From the NCBI GenBank assembly GCA_040954595.2, contig CM082581.2, forward strand, positions 2,790,001 to 2,854,000: a stretch of DNA of 64,000 nt, in the 5' to 3' direction. This DNA comes from Balanoglossus misakiensis (lineage: Eukaryota > Hemichordata). This document shows, in pieces, positions 52,801 through 61,476 of this stretch (positions are counted from its first letter, which is position 1; each line of letters starts with the position of its first letter). A model generated the notes under the pieces. The model saw only the letters and a program-made list of their open reading frames with translations. It did not search any database and was not told the DNA's origin. Made by a program: the position numbers and the translations under genes.

Positions 52801-53955
52801 GCTCAACCAGCTGCCAAATTTCACCTGGAACAGACCATCTCCTTCAAACCTGCCGCCAACGGCAACCATGACCTGACGTTCAGCTACCTTGCCATATTTT
52901 TCTTCGGAGTGTCTATTTGCCCTCTCCAGCACGGCCCGAGAAGTGTGTGGCGAACACGTACATGTGCCTTGCTCGGACGATCAGAGGTTCCTGTGATGTA
53001 CCGACCAAGGCTTACCGGCTTCTTTTCTGGCTATGGATATATCCCAATTTCCAACGCCGACGGCATTATGTGGCAATGCGAGCACAGCAGGCTGTTGAAA
53101 AGCGACGCCTTCAGGCCCACAGTGCACGATGGGAGTCAGCACCACCTTACCGGGCGTGATTTCGCTTTGCATGAACGGGGATGTGTGCATGTAAACTTTC
53201 TGTCTCACACCAACTTTGACCGCTCCAGGTGGGATGACCAATAGGACGTCTTCTCTCGGCAGATGTAAAATGCCACCTTTGTCGTCGATTACACCCCCAA
53301 CGAAACCATTCTCTCTTATCATTTCACATGTACCCAAGGTCATGGTTTCAAATTTTGCGATGAGCGTCTTATGATCATCATTATGCTTCTAGTAAGGACA
53401 AAATATGGAAATATATAATTCAACAATGAACAGTTAAATAAATTTAAGAATCACGAAATGATAGTCCTACGCCAATCAAAAGAAAAGCGACCGCCATGAT
53501 TGCTACAACGTTGATGAGTTAAATGTTGCCTCTCAAGAGGGCGCCGTCAATGACCTTTGGCTTTTCAGAGACGCAATTAATCAAGACGTCACATTAGCCA
53601 ATCACATGAAGCAGCGTCCACATGACAACAGCGAATCAGAGCCCGAGCTCGGGCAGATTTGAGGAGACCAGTGCGTCTTGACCCCGTCTTTGAAAATCCA
53701 AAGGTCATTAACGACGTTGTACATACTTTCTAGTTGAAAAAGGAAAACTACCTCATATCACTTCTATCGCTGCAATGTAATACATACCAGGGACATATTA
53801 ATCCTTGGGAGTTTACTCTGCATGTTTTCAAGTGTCACGTTCAAGTTTGTGTTGATATTCACAGTGTTTTGTTCAAACATTAGTGAGAGGATAGGTAGTA
53901 AAGTAAAGTCAGTCCAACTACAACTATCGAAGTTTTCAGCGGAAGGTGGGAGCAC
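34850..53955 (-). CDS. UNC5-like ZU5 and death-domain protein (partial gene model)
   Basis: Minus-strand exons: about 53955-53788 (upstream part, 5' limit unknown), 53388-53016, 52570-52416, about 36390-36250 (5' border uncertain) and 35818-34850 (last, stop at 34850). Exon 53388-53016 encodes a ZU5 domain: [44 protein letters not shown]. The last exon encodes a death domain of UNC5/netrin-receptor type ([55 protein letters not shown]), followed by an acidic Ser/Thr-rich tail of about 190 residues. Exons 52570-52416 and 36390-36250 ([31 protein letters not shown]) sit where the UPA domain would be. No transmembrane exon was found, so it may be a receptor whose N-terminus lies upstream or a cytoplasmic ZU5-death adaptor. 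A possible extra exon (52932-52786) was seen. The intron between 52416 and about 36390 holds the 14.2-kb transposon. Confidence 0.7.
36436..37376. mobile_element. Left part of a repeat element split by the large transposon
   Basis: It begins at AGCTGCAAGCAGCGATGACG and contains four tandem units of two alternating types. A-type units (about 213 bp) start near 36479 and 36934. B-type units (about 242 bp) start near 36692 and 37148. Each opens with AGGTCAAAGGTCA and contains ATGCACATAATTAATGA. The A-type copies are almost identical. The right part resumes at 51587. Without the insertion the element would be about 1.4 kb. Internal tandem repeats and a hairpin near the 3' end recall Helentron/DINE-like non-autonomous elements, but this is not proven. 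Confidence 0.65.
37383..39080 (+). repeat. Left terminal inverted repeat with tandem array
   Basis: After about 37 bp of unique terminus comes an array of units of about 22 bp, consensus near TGTTGTCTTGTGCATTT(C/A)(T/A)ATA. From about 38002 to 38930 these form a 109-bp unit, with two versions alternating to give a 218-bp higher-order period. The versions differ in whether the segment after GTTGTGGTGTG begins ACTTTAACATG or CCTTTAATATG. The array ends near 39080. Because 109 is not a multiple of three, all three frames are open and mimic a cysteine/valine-rich protein. Confidence 0.95.
39081..39324 (+). promoter_or_regulatory. Leader region upstream of the HECT gene
   Basis: Between the array and the first ATG are a direct duplication of TTAACTTCATTAGAAGAAGA (39087-39123) and a hairpin-forming stretch (CTGTTCCGGGAGGGCGG with CCCCCTGGCGGAACAG, 39129-39168). 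TATAAATA follows at about 39183 and could act as a TATA element about 140 bp before the start codon. Promoter assignment is inference from position. Confidence 0.4.
39325..47585 (+). CDS. HECT-type E3 ubiquitin ligase with SAM-like N-terminus (transposon cargo)
   Basis: Likely transfers ubiquitin from an E2, through its own cysteine, to a substrate. Exons: 39325-40239, 42109-42459, 43694-43823, 45237-45382, about 45688-45909 and 47326-47585, about 640 residues. The ATG at 39325 was chosen because it opens directly onto a SAM-like domain (residues 1-57: [22 protein letters not shown]). Then come a Gly/Arg-rich linker, an unclassified conserved-looking block, a C2HC zinc finger ([20 protein letters not shown]), and an acidic linker. 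The HECT domain begins at exon 3 ([17 protein letters not shown]). It continues with [19 protein letters not shown] and [12 protein letters not shown], and ends at the catalytic [12 protein letters not shown] (Cys codon 47469-47471) and [11 protein letters not shown]. Architecture resembles the G2E3-like HECT proteins that are numerous in fish and marine invertebrates. Oddity: exon 4 ends in phase 0, but every good acceptor for exon 5 is in phase 1, so a micro-exon or a 1-bp change is hidden there. Confidence 0.85.
41600..41680. repeat. Short hairpin repeat in HECT intron 1
   Basis: GAAGTTGGCCTCATCCTCA is followed, about 30 bases later, by its perfect inverse TGAGGATGAGGCCAACTTC. Confidence 0.75.
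44430..44505. repeat. Short hairpin repeat in HECT intron 3
   Basis: CAGATGTAGGGTAAGGCAAC and TGTTGCCTCACACTACATCTG form an imperfect stem around about 33 bp of loop. Confidence 0.65.
44931..44972. repeat. Solo end of the TTAA-type MITE family
   Basis: AATGGAAAAAGGGCAGCGAG followed by AGAGAGACTTTGTCCCT and TTAA matches the right terminus of the palindromic element at 14324-18961. No left partner was recognised nearby. Confidence 0.75.
46855..47045 (+). repeat. GACCTGCA-rich degenerate repeat
   Basis: Multiple imperfect GACCTG(C/T) and CTGGTGC(A/G) motifs in direct and inverted orientation inside HECT intron 5. Not coding in any splice-supported way. Confidence 0.5.
47096..47320 (+). mobile_element. 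Left half of a TTAA-type MITE abutting HECT exon 6
   Basis: It starts AGGGACAATAGTCTCTCTCC next to TTAA (47092-47095) and follows the MITE sequence (ATGTTTGATACAAGATACCG, CACACCTTCCATTCCGCTTG, ACTCTTGTCTTTA). It then breaks off just before the acceptor at 47325. The T-rich tract in front of the last HECT exon is therefore MITE-derived. Confidence 0.7.
47586..49021. other. Convergent intergenic region of the transposon
   Basis: It lies between the HECT stop (47585) and the transposase stop (49022). It contains the split third copy of the dispersed repeat (47600-47790 and 48240-48360) interrupted by a MITE (47880-48228), then AT-rich sequence. Polyadenylation of both genes must occur here; several AATAAA-like motifs exist, but none could be assigned. 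Confidence 0.5.
47880..48228. mobile_element. TTAA-type palindromic MITE, complete copy
   Basis: A palindrome of about 350 bp: the left half has CTATCTCTCTCACTGCCCTG, GTTTGATACAAGACACTG and CACACACCTTCCATTCTGC. The right half is its inverse, ending GACTTTGTCCCT next to TTAA (48229-48232). The left terminus is degenerate. It shares its termini with 14324-18961. Confidence 0.8.
49022..50380 (-). CDS. DDE integrase-type transposase (IS3EU-like), 452 aa
   Basis: Predicted to cut and join the element's ends. It is a single uninterrupted exon starting at ATG 50378-50380. Residues 1-57 are a SAM-like domain ([22 protein letters not shown]) matching the HECT protein's N-terminus. Residues about 78-118 form a helix-turn-helix ([20 protein letters not shown]). 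Residues about 195-345 are an RNase-H-like integrase core: [60 protein letters not shown]. The catalytic triad reads D202, D259 and E294, with 34 residues between the last two; all are present. A C-terminal region with many Asp/Glu follows. It belongs to the animal 'integrase core domain' proteins related to bacterial IS3 and retroviral integrases. The gene converges on the HECT gene and is intact, so the element may be autonomous. Confidence 0.9.
   Translation of the reverse strand: MASMRDILESLQMGNLSDNFESEKATPELVCKLSVPELEELGLQNRADMMALRIACTTSGGETPTKAHGLYGGAPEFVIPKCILEHFFDEGFTVTEVASMLSVSERTIYRRMMHYGLSKMNFSDISDGDLDDNVQQLTLEFPYCGENMIKYMLQEKGIKVQRMRLRDSIHRVDAEGVNSRRKGRLQRRVYNVKGPNHLWHIDTNHKLIRWHFVIFGGIDGFSRLPVILSCSNNNKAPTLLEYFKSSVENFGLPSRVRSDMGRENILIAEYMIERRGPNRGSMITGKSVHNQRIERLWKDVYEGVLSLYYQLFYFMEERGVLDPLNVLHIAALHYVFMPKINEKLEIWRKAWARHRMRTTKTSPLRLWISGQMNDPVGIDDSDIGLYGVEGVINDDSEETDSRPIIEPPSFQMGQQCMDALSQHILPNWTSDNYGIDIYNIAVQIIQDNADQN
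50484..51580 (-). repeat. Right terminal inverted repeat with tandem array
   Basis: The inverted counterpart of 37383-39080, about 1.1 kb and so shorter than the left array. The same 22-bp units appear in complement (GACAACATATAGAAATGCAC, GGACAAGACAACGTATAT). The outermost roughly 80 bp match the left end almost base for base. Unit number and order differ between ends, so the arrays have expanded or contracted independently. Confidence 0.95.
51587..52020. mobile_element. Right part of the repeat element split by the large transposon
   Basis: It continues the element from 36436-37376 after the CACAGA duplication. It ends near a perfect hairpin, AGGGCACAAGCC with GGCTTGTGCCCT (51990-52012). 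The 5' part carries GGGCACAAGC at 36450. Non-coding. Confidence 0.55.
52786..52932 (-). other. Possible additional exon of the ZU5/death-domain gene
   Basis: An open stretch on the minus strand containing [29 protein letters not shown] and a CAG|GTAGAT donor. It is in the same frame as the ZU5 exon but separated from it by a TGA at 52981-52983. The ZU5 exon has a GTAAGC donor at 53015, upstream of that TGA, so the stop is probably intronic. Whether this segment is spliced in is unclear because its phase does not fit both neighbours with the best sites. Confidence 0.35.
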
Positions 53956-54004
53956 ATCGGACGTAGAACAAAGTGTAAAATGTAAAATATGCTCGACCGC
54001 AGTT

Positions 54005-55680
54005 CCTGTCTTCTGAATGATCTTTATTAAAAACCAACGTTTCGGCAGTACACAGACTGTCTTCTTCAGGGTATACTAATGGAAACAAATAAAACATGAC
54101 AGGAATCGGTTAAAATAAGTATGTGGTAAAAAGCAGTAAATTTCAGAAAATTAACAAAATTGGCATTACAATAAAAGGGCCTCTGTGTGACTTGAAGTTA
54201 AAAAATGAATGGTAATGACAAAAGCTGTACATTTCATGGGAATAAAATCAGTATATATGTGCAGAGTGAAGAGAGAAACCAACCTTGATACGAAGTTGCA
54301 GCGTATCGAGAAGTACAGTGATGGTGTTGGAAACTGACTCCCTAGTATGGGGCAGAAAGATCAAATGTAGACCCCTCAGGTGAGATGAGAATCTCATGGA
54401 GGAAACATGGTACGGAGGCATCATCCCTCCTTACGGTTGATACCATTTGGCGATAGGGTACCAAATTCAGTAATGAAGAAGAGTTCTTTTTGACGTCGGG
54501 TTTGTGTGTTGGGGCTGAATATTTTGCAGAGGCCACTGGCATGAAAGTGACTGAGGTTGTGACCAGGTTGGTTAAAATGTTCTGAGACAGGGGTGGGTTT
54601 GTTATTTTTGATGGTGTAGATGTGTTCATATAGGCGTCGTTTGAATTCTATTTTTGTTTCGCCTATATATTGTTTTAGGCATTTCTGGCAGGTTATGATG
54701 TAGATAAGGTTGCGGGTAGTGCATTTGATGTTCCCAATGACTTTGTGGGGTTTGCCGGTGTGTGTACTTGTGATGGTGTCTGTTTCTGAAATAAAGGGAC
54801 ATTGGTTGCATTTGCCACAACGTTTGGTGTCGCCAGTAGTGCGATCGGTGGGTGTGGTTTTCAGGTTTGCTCTTACAAGGATCTTCCTCATGTTGGGGGA
54901 TTGTTTGTACGCTGTTATTGGTAATTCCTTAATAGCCTTGTTTATTTCTGTGTCATTCGAAATTATGCCCCAGTGTTTGGTGAGAATGTCGGAAATTTTG
55001 GGGAGGGCAGGATTGAAGGTGACAACCAAGGGAATTCTTTGGTTGTGTCGTCTGGGGCTCGAGTGGTTGGCGTTTATGACTTGTTTTTTGTCTAGGTTCT
55101 TCGCTTTGTTGATGTCGTGGTCGATCTTATGTGGATTATAGCCCCTTGCCCTGAAATGCTCTCTCAGATCACTAGTGGCTTTGTCATATGACTGGTCGCT
55201 TGAACAAATGCGGCGGTAACGTAGAGTCTGACTCCAAGTGATAGAACCGAAAACGTGTTTTGGGTGGCAGGAGTTGTGCCACAGATAAGTGTGTTGGTCT
55301 GTGGGTTTGCTATATATGGTGGTGTGGATTTTGTTATCTTGTATGCTCATAGTAGTATCTAGAAAAGGTACATTAACAGAGTTAAATTCCATGGTAAATT
55401 TGATGGTGGGATGAATTTGATTGCAGAATTTGTGGACGGAGTAAAGATTTTCAACACCATGGGTCCATATGAAACGGATGTCATCAATGAAGCGTCGCCA
55501 GTGTATACATGTACATGTAGGTTTGTGTTCAGCATTTTGCAGTATCATGTTTTCAATTTTGCCCATGGCGAGGTTTGCATAAGAGGGGGCTACCTTTGAC
55601 CCCATGGCCGTACCGTGTGTCTGTAAGAAATAACTGTTAAGTTTTAATGTATCCATTGCTTTAGTATCGGGCAATTACCA
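54005..55680 (-). mobile_element. Penelope-like retroelement, 5'-truncated
   Basis: It contains the 3' half of a Penelope-like element with its coding region (54421-55674) and 3' flank. The flank (about 54030-54075) reads, on the minus strand, CTGAAGAAGAC ... GCCGAAACGTTGG, a sequence type common at Penelope-like element ends. It lies upstream of the ZU5/death-domain exons. The 5' break falls inside the reverse-transcriptase domain near 55680. Confidence 0.85.
54421..55674 (-). pseudogene. Penelope-like reverse transcriptase (C-terminal part) with GIY-YIG endonuclease
   Basis: The 417 open codons lack the N-terminal half of a normal ORF of about 800 residues. They open at the motif YFLQTHGTAMGSKVAPSYAN, followed by the catalytic RRFIDDI box. 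A linker zinc-binding motif is visible (CGKCNQCPF), then the GIY-YIG nuclease block (LIYIITCQKCLKQYIGET, FKRRLYEH). In the family, the reverse transcriptase copies the RNA and the GIY-YIG domain nicks the target. This copy lacks the first reverse-transcriptase motifs and cannot be active alone, although the remaining frame has no stop, so it is a young truncated insertion. Confidence 0.9.
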
Positions 55681-56400
55681 ACAAAGTTATCTGTCTGCAA
55701 GTGAATATGAGCCGTGCATTATTTACTGGAGAGGGCACTCTGCGCCCTCTCGCAAGATTCGAGTGGAAAATCTCGTTGCTCTGGTAACCAACATTTCTGT
55801 CTGTTTGGCAGAAAGAAAGAAGAAGGCATAGTGCCCAGAAGAGAGGCCGGGTAACCTTGACTACCAGGAAAGTGGTGTCTTCGTCAATTGAGGGGCGGAC
55901 ATTTATGAACATCTTTTTCATTCAGAGAATGATGAACCCGAATTCGTTATGATCACTTTCTTATTTGCTGGTTTATTAACAATACAGAAGAAAATACACT
56001 AACTTCACTGAGTTTTAAAGGAGATTTTATGTGCATATAATGCTGTTATGAATAAATACTGACAGAAAATACAAAAATAATACTTGGCGTAATATAATTA
56101 AAAACAACGTTTTTCACAAAAATAAGTCTACAGGTAGTCTTCTGGGGAGATACATGTACGCGTTTATACCATTCACGGCAGATATGGAAACTTGACAGCT
56201 TTTAGTTTACCATGTACGAACAAACAAACAGACAAACGGGACTATTTCACACGAAACGGGCAGCAGCTTTACATTTGCACAGACGATTTCTCCTAAAAGT
56301 GTTGGCGAACAGTCGCAACAAGGGGAGGTAGTTAAAACAAGCGCAGCTGCTGATTTAAATACATCCACAATCGTATACCCATATATGGATAGAAAATATA
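55681..56400. other. Gene-free stretch
   Basis: No supported exon. The 86-codon minus-strand frame at 55661-55921 has no recognisable domain. Confidence 0.4.
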
Positions 56401-56689
56401 TACTAATTATTTATCACTGACAAGGACATCGAGTACACACTGTTGTGTTGGTCTTCCAGTGATGATGAACAATCATTAAAAATACACAAAATACTTTCAC
56501 ATAATCTCGGCGACTGGGAATATGCCATCAGCAAAGTGTGTCGGACACAAAAGAACGCACATCTAAAGCAAAGTTGCTGGGTAGAAAATTGACGAAAGTC
56601 TATGCACGCACAAATGAAATGAAATGATATGATGCAGAGCGACCTCTGGAGATTAACCGATGACAGTTTACAGACCAGTCTCTTCTCTC

Positions 56690-56852
56690 CGTAGAAGAAG
56701 CCATGGCAGATCAACAGGTGGCGATATTTGCCCATCTTCCTATAAACCACCCCATTGCAGTGCATATACTTTACAGCAACACTCAATAGTTGAAGGATTG
56801 TGGTTAACGTGACACACTTTGGCGCCATGGTCGGGATGGTTAGCAAGAGCAA
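56690..56852 (-). pseudogene. Protein-kinase-like fragment (catalytic-loop region)
   Basis: On the minus strand, LQLLSVAVKYMHCNGVVYRK followed by YRHLLI and LVCKLSS resembles the alpha-E helix, catalytic loop and beta-8 region of a protein kinase. The usual HRD is YRK, the N(I/V)LL position is RHLL, and the DFG region is not seen. A possible donor (CG|GTTAAT) follows KLSS. It could be one exon of a degenerate kinase or a pseudogene. It lies just downstream of the death-domain gene on the same strand. The surrounding 149-codon frame is not otherwise convincing. Confidence 0.3.
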
Positions 56853-57020
56853 ACGATGGCACTGGCGCGGCCGTTCACTAAATCTGCATTATCATCCAGC
56901 GGAACGCTGGCAGAGCGAAGTCGATACTAACCGAATCGGTTAAGCCTGTCGTTGACTAGCTAAAGCACTACGCGGCATGGCAGTGACTTTCAACTGAAGG
57001 GTTATCAGTTGATATAAACT

Positions 57021-59830
57021 TTAATATTTGCCCCTCGCATACTTTGTGGCCAGTTTCATTTCGGGCGCGTCCGCCTTAGTGCCCGTCGTTTGGTTATCCA
57101 GACTCCGATGAACACCCCTGATGTAGCCATTCCGACGGGCTTGGCCAGTCGGGCTTGTCACTGTGTTTGTAGCACTTGCCGTTTCACCGCGGTGGCAATC
57201 AATGTTTACATCTGGGGGTTTATCTCCTTCACCATCATCACACCACTGCGTGTACTCGTTTTCTGCGCTTACGTTGCTGTTTGAAGGTGTAGCCGCAGCA
57301 TCTTCGGTCCCTGTGTCCCGCTCAGGCTGCATGTCAGCGGAACTGTGCTTCCCAATTTTGTAAGTAGCCCTGCGACTAGCAGCAGTGGTGTCCTTACATA
57401 CACCCGACGAGTTCTCTCTAGAACCTGTCATTTCTGTATCACCAAAAGGTGTAGCATTCAGGTCATACGATTGGTCACCGGTTACCATGACATCGTGACT
57501 GCGGATTGACGCTTCTGGTTGTGCATGGTGTATATCATGATGGAAGTTGTCTTCTCCAGATAACTCTTCTGGATTTTGTTTCTTCTGGCTTTCTTCAAGG
57601 GGGTACGCTTCGCTGGAAACCTGTTCATCACTTTCCTCCTTCACGGGAGAGTGGGTAATGTCTTCTCGGCTACCTGGAAGAGAAATTACACCAACAAAAT
57701 TCATTAAATATGCAAAAACCCGCAGATGCCTCAGAGATGGATTCAGCATTATCTAGCAAGGTTGCGATCATAGGCCTAAAGATGGACGAACAGACTAAAT
57801 AAAGACGGACGAACAGACATAAAAACGGACGAACAGACACACAGACATCGCCATGACACCATAGCCCTCGTCACGGTGACGTTGTGTGACAACTGACAAC
57901 AGCCATTTGCAGTTGGTTGTCAGTAGCATCCAGGTGAGGGCAACGCCCGCATGGACTTCTCACCTCTTAGTGACATTTTCACTCTCTCCAGCTGTGCATG
58001 ATACATGGCCATGACTGCATCCCTTCTACCGATACATTCCAAGGCTTTGATCAGATCAGACACGCTGTAGTTTGGTCTGTCATGTTGCAAGTCCGTTATG
58101 ATCTCCTCTGTAGGGCTTGGAGCATCCTTGAATCGTTCCTGCAGGTCAATCAAGAATGTCATGATTAAGGCCTACATGACTCATGGAGCTCCATGCATGA
58201 CTCAAATACGCACCTCTAGCACATGCAAAAACACATCAGGCCTAACAGGCAACGAACCAAAATCGAAGGAGGATAATTTGCTGACCCCACACTTACCCAC
58301 TGGTAACCGAGCTTATCTGCTAATGCTTGATAGAGCATAGAGCATAGAGCTCGTATCTGTAAAGTGGTCAGATCTGACACCAACTCGGGAAGCTGTAACA
58401 AAAATCTAGAATATAGGCCTATACCGTTTTTTATGTTTGTTTGTTTGTTTGTTTGTTTTTATAATGTCACACCAGACAAGGTAGATTGCTTTTGTTTGAG
58501 CGAAAGAAAGCGTTGCACGCCATGTATGTTTGGTTGTCAACTTACATGCATTTGCACTCTAATCCAATCACATAGCACGTTAGCATATACACATGCAATC
58601 TCCAAAACAATGGACACTAATTTGTAGGTGGCGTAAATGACTGAATCTAAGCGTTATTGCAGTAATTCTCACCTCCTTTGCCAAAACTTCAGCATTATGT
58701 TCTTCCTGGGACAAATAAATACAACAACAAAAACAACAGTATTGATATGTGAGAATTGACATTGGCGCTCACTACTAGCCCGATAACACAGAATCACTGA
58801 AAAGTCCATTCTGAATACGAGAACAAGAATACCTATATATCAATATCAATATTAAAATTGCGTCTTATTCTTAAATTACACCCGTGCGAATCAGAAATGA
58901 CAGGATGGGCTAACCTTGTGTACGACAGTTTCGGGGAATATTTCATCACTGTCAACGACTTCCGACTTTCCTGTTACGACGTCACTCACTACGCAAAGCC
59001 GAAAATTGACGTTTGCCCGCTTAGTTCCGTTTTCCCGCTTGCCACGTTGTCGTAGCTCCTCGAAGTAGGCCAGACTGAAAATTTTTTCGAGTTCCTCATC
59101 TGTCACGAGAGAGTTGATGGTGTCGTAACCCCAGTGGGATTCTGGCAGCAAAGACCCGTCATCACCTGTGTCAACATACTTGGAGAACTTCAAAGCCAGT
59201 TCTCCCGGGCACGATTTGCTTACCTGTGAATAGTGATGCCAAAAGAAACTGTTTGTGGGATTGCAGAGGCATTAATTGGGACACGATAGTTGCTGATTCG
59301 ATACAGTCGTCTGTTTTCAATACATGTAATACGACACATTGTGCAACACAATGACACAAACCTAAACATTTTACAAACTAAGGCAGCATAATGGAAATCT
59401 TCGTGACAGAACTAACAATACTGATCAGATATTTTTCTAGGCTACCTACCTGAAGGAAAAATTCACCAACACCAATCCTTTCTTTCGGCCCGAACAGATG
59501 AATAATGACTTTATTACCTTGGACAAGAGGGATGCCCTGAAACGAAACATTGATGAGGGAAAGTATGTATTTTATTTTAGAATGATAAGATGAAAGAGGG
59601 GGCGGAGAGAGAGAGATGGTATGAGAGAGAGAACGGAGAGACAAACTTGAAATACCCACTTTTGCTTTTAACTTTCGTAAGAGTTGTATCGTCGGCGCCA
59701 CATACTTTATCTTCATATCAGAAACTCTTCCTTCATAATTTGTGTCACATAAACGTTTCAGTTTGCGAATATCAAGGTGTGGATAATCGGCTCCAAGCGC
59801 GATTTCCAGCTCTTCGGCGACCGCTTCCAT
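57021..59830 (-). CDS. Death-domain protein, 7 exons, 507 aa
   Basis: Minus-strand exons, all phase-consistent: 59830-59660, 59536-59450, 59223-58915, 58705-58673 (33-nt micro-exon), 58392-58297, 58138-57964 and 57673-57021 (stop). The total is 1524 nt. The N-terminal block (LDIRKLKRLCDTNYEGRVSD, IQLLRKLKAK) is helical and loosely resembles a death-effector fold. Exons 2-3 encode an unrecognised region (NKVIIHLFGPKERIGVGEFF). Exons 5-6 form a death domain split by an intron: LYQALADKLGYQW, PSPTEEIITDLQHDRP, VSDLIKALECIGRRDAVMAM. The last exon is a hydrophilic tail of about 217 residues rich in Ser, Thr, Glu and Asp, probably disordered. No signal peptide or membrane segment is present, so a cytoplasmic signalling adaptor is likely. 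The ATG lies 3 nt after an acceptor-like CTGCAG, so a 5' untranslated exon may exist upstream. Confidence 0.75.
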
Positions 59831-61476
59831 GATCTGCAGATAAACACAAATAAGGCGAAAACTGCACTTAATTGTCAGCCAACCTTGAAAGTCTCACAAA
59901 GTACATGATTTATTACTATTTAAACAATGAATTTCTGTTTACCACTTCAGAAATGATGTCAGCAGAGAAAATAGTCTGAAATTCGGATCACGTGATGAAT
60001 ATACCGAGAAAACGAGACGGGGCTTTGGTGTCCGGTGTCTGGTCAAGAATGTGGAATTAATTACGCCGATCTCGGTACTTTCCCTTTAGGCTACCCACGC
60101 TTAATAATCAAAGGTTTAATTTATGCGGCAGAAGACGCCGACGTTGGTGACCTGAGAAGATTAACTTTCAAGATGCAGTTTACAAAACCATGAATTTTCA
60201 TGAAAATGTCATTTCTAGACACAATTATTAAAAAATAGATTTCCGATTTGTCATTTTGAATTAAATTCGGAGCGAACCGCAGACGAAAGGTAGAGTGCAC
60301 GTGAGTTCTGGTTGGTTGGTGGACTTCCATAGAATGGAAGGCGATTTAGCCTCGCGCTTTTGTCACCGTTGTCGCCCATTGTCCATGCTCAAACATGTTT
60401 AAGCTTAATAGCCCCATATTGTTTGGCTTGCATACATTTTGATGTGGGTATTCTGAATCAGCGTCTCGCTATGTGCGATTGCATTTAAAGTCCACGTGTA
60501 CTATCATAACGCATGTCAACTAGACTAGAATGCCTGACGTCTATCTCGTTGACACGTTAGAAGGATCATGTACAATACATGATCACTTAACGTAAAACAC
60601 TCGACCTAGCATGCCTAGTAAACAATTGAACATACACACGTCAAGCAATATGTCGTAATGTACTGATAAGAGCTGCAAATGTCATAAACATAGACACTTC
60701 AACTGACACACCGATTACAATGAGAGGTCTAAACACGATTACATACCTGTACGACAATCCTCTTGTACAGTACAACGAATTTTTGTCAGTATATTTATCG
60801 GTTTAACCTACACGTACGTTTCTCCTTGCCGAAACAACCGTTTTACTGTTGCGCATGTGCATGATGGCCGAGAGAGTGGAACTAAAAATAGCTGGGGAAT
60901 TCCGGACCAATGAAGTAAATAACGTGACGCCATGTCCGAGGGATGTCGGGGTCAAAGTTTGCGTGTTAGTTTGAAGAGACTACGTGATTAAACACACCAA
61001 CATTTCCTCGATTTTGGAGAGGCGGTCAGCCTTTTCGCTGAAGTTTGTTGTTTGTGAGGGTCTTTAGGTCAAGGGCTACACGCTACTGGAACTCCATTTG
61101 GCTCTATTCATTTTGGATTTGTGGTGAGACGTGTTCTGTGTAGTGGCGGTCTGGTTCTTTGTCAAAATAAAAGGTAGGGGAGACGGGGAGAGCTCAGAGT
61201 AATATTGTAGAGGTTTTGTACTAGAATGTCGAGGGTCTCCCCAGCTATGACTATGCCAAATTCTTACATGTACTCCCAATCATGTGTGTGGCCAAATAGC
61301 TATATGACTACACCTGAAAAAGTCACTGGTATTTCAATCAATCAATCAATCTGTCGGTCTGTCCGTTTGTATGTCTTGAAGCGAGACAACGATCATATGG
61401 CAACGAAGAATTCTGAGATGAATCTATCTTTGTTAAGTTACAGGTGTTAACTGCCCAGAATAGAATTATATACAAA
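59831..61476. promoter_or_regulatory. Shared divergent upstream region
   Basis: A 1.6-kb region between the starts of the minus-strand death-domain gene and the plus-strand SIR2-like gene. It must contain both promoters and probably untranslated first exons: an acceptor-like TTACAG|GTGTTAAC precedes the SIR2-like ATG by about 34 nt. It holds a short (CAAT)n run (61338-61351). No TATA box or factor site could be assigned. Confidence 0.4.
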
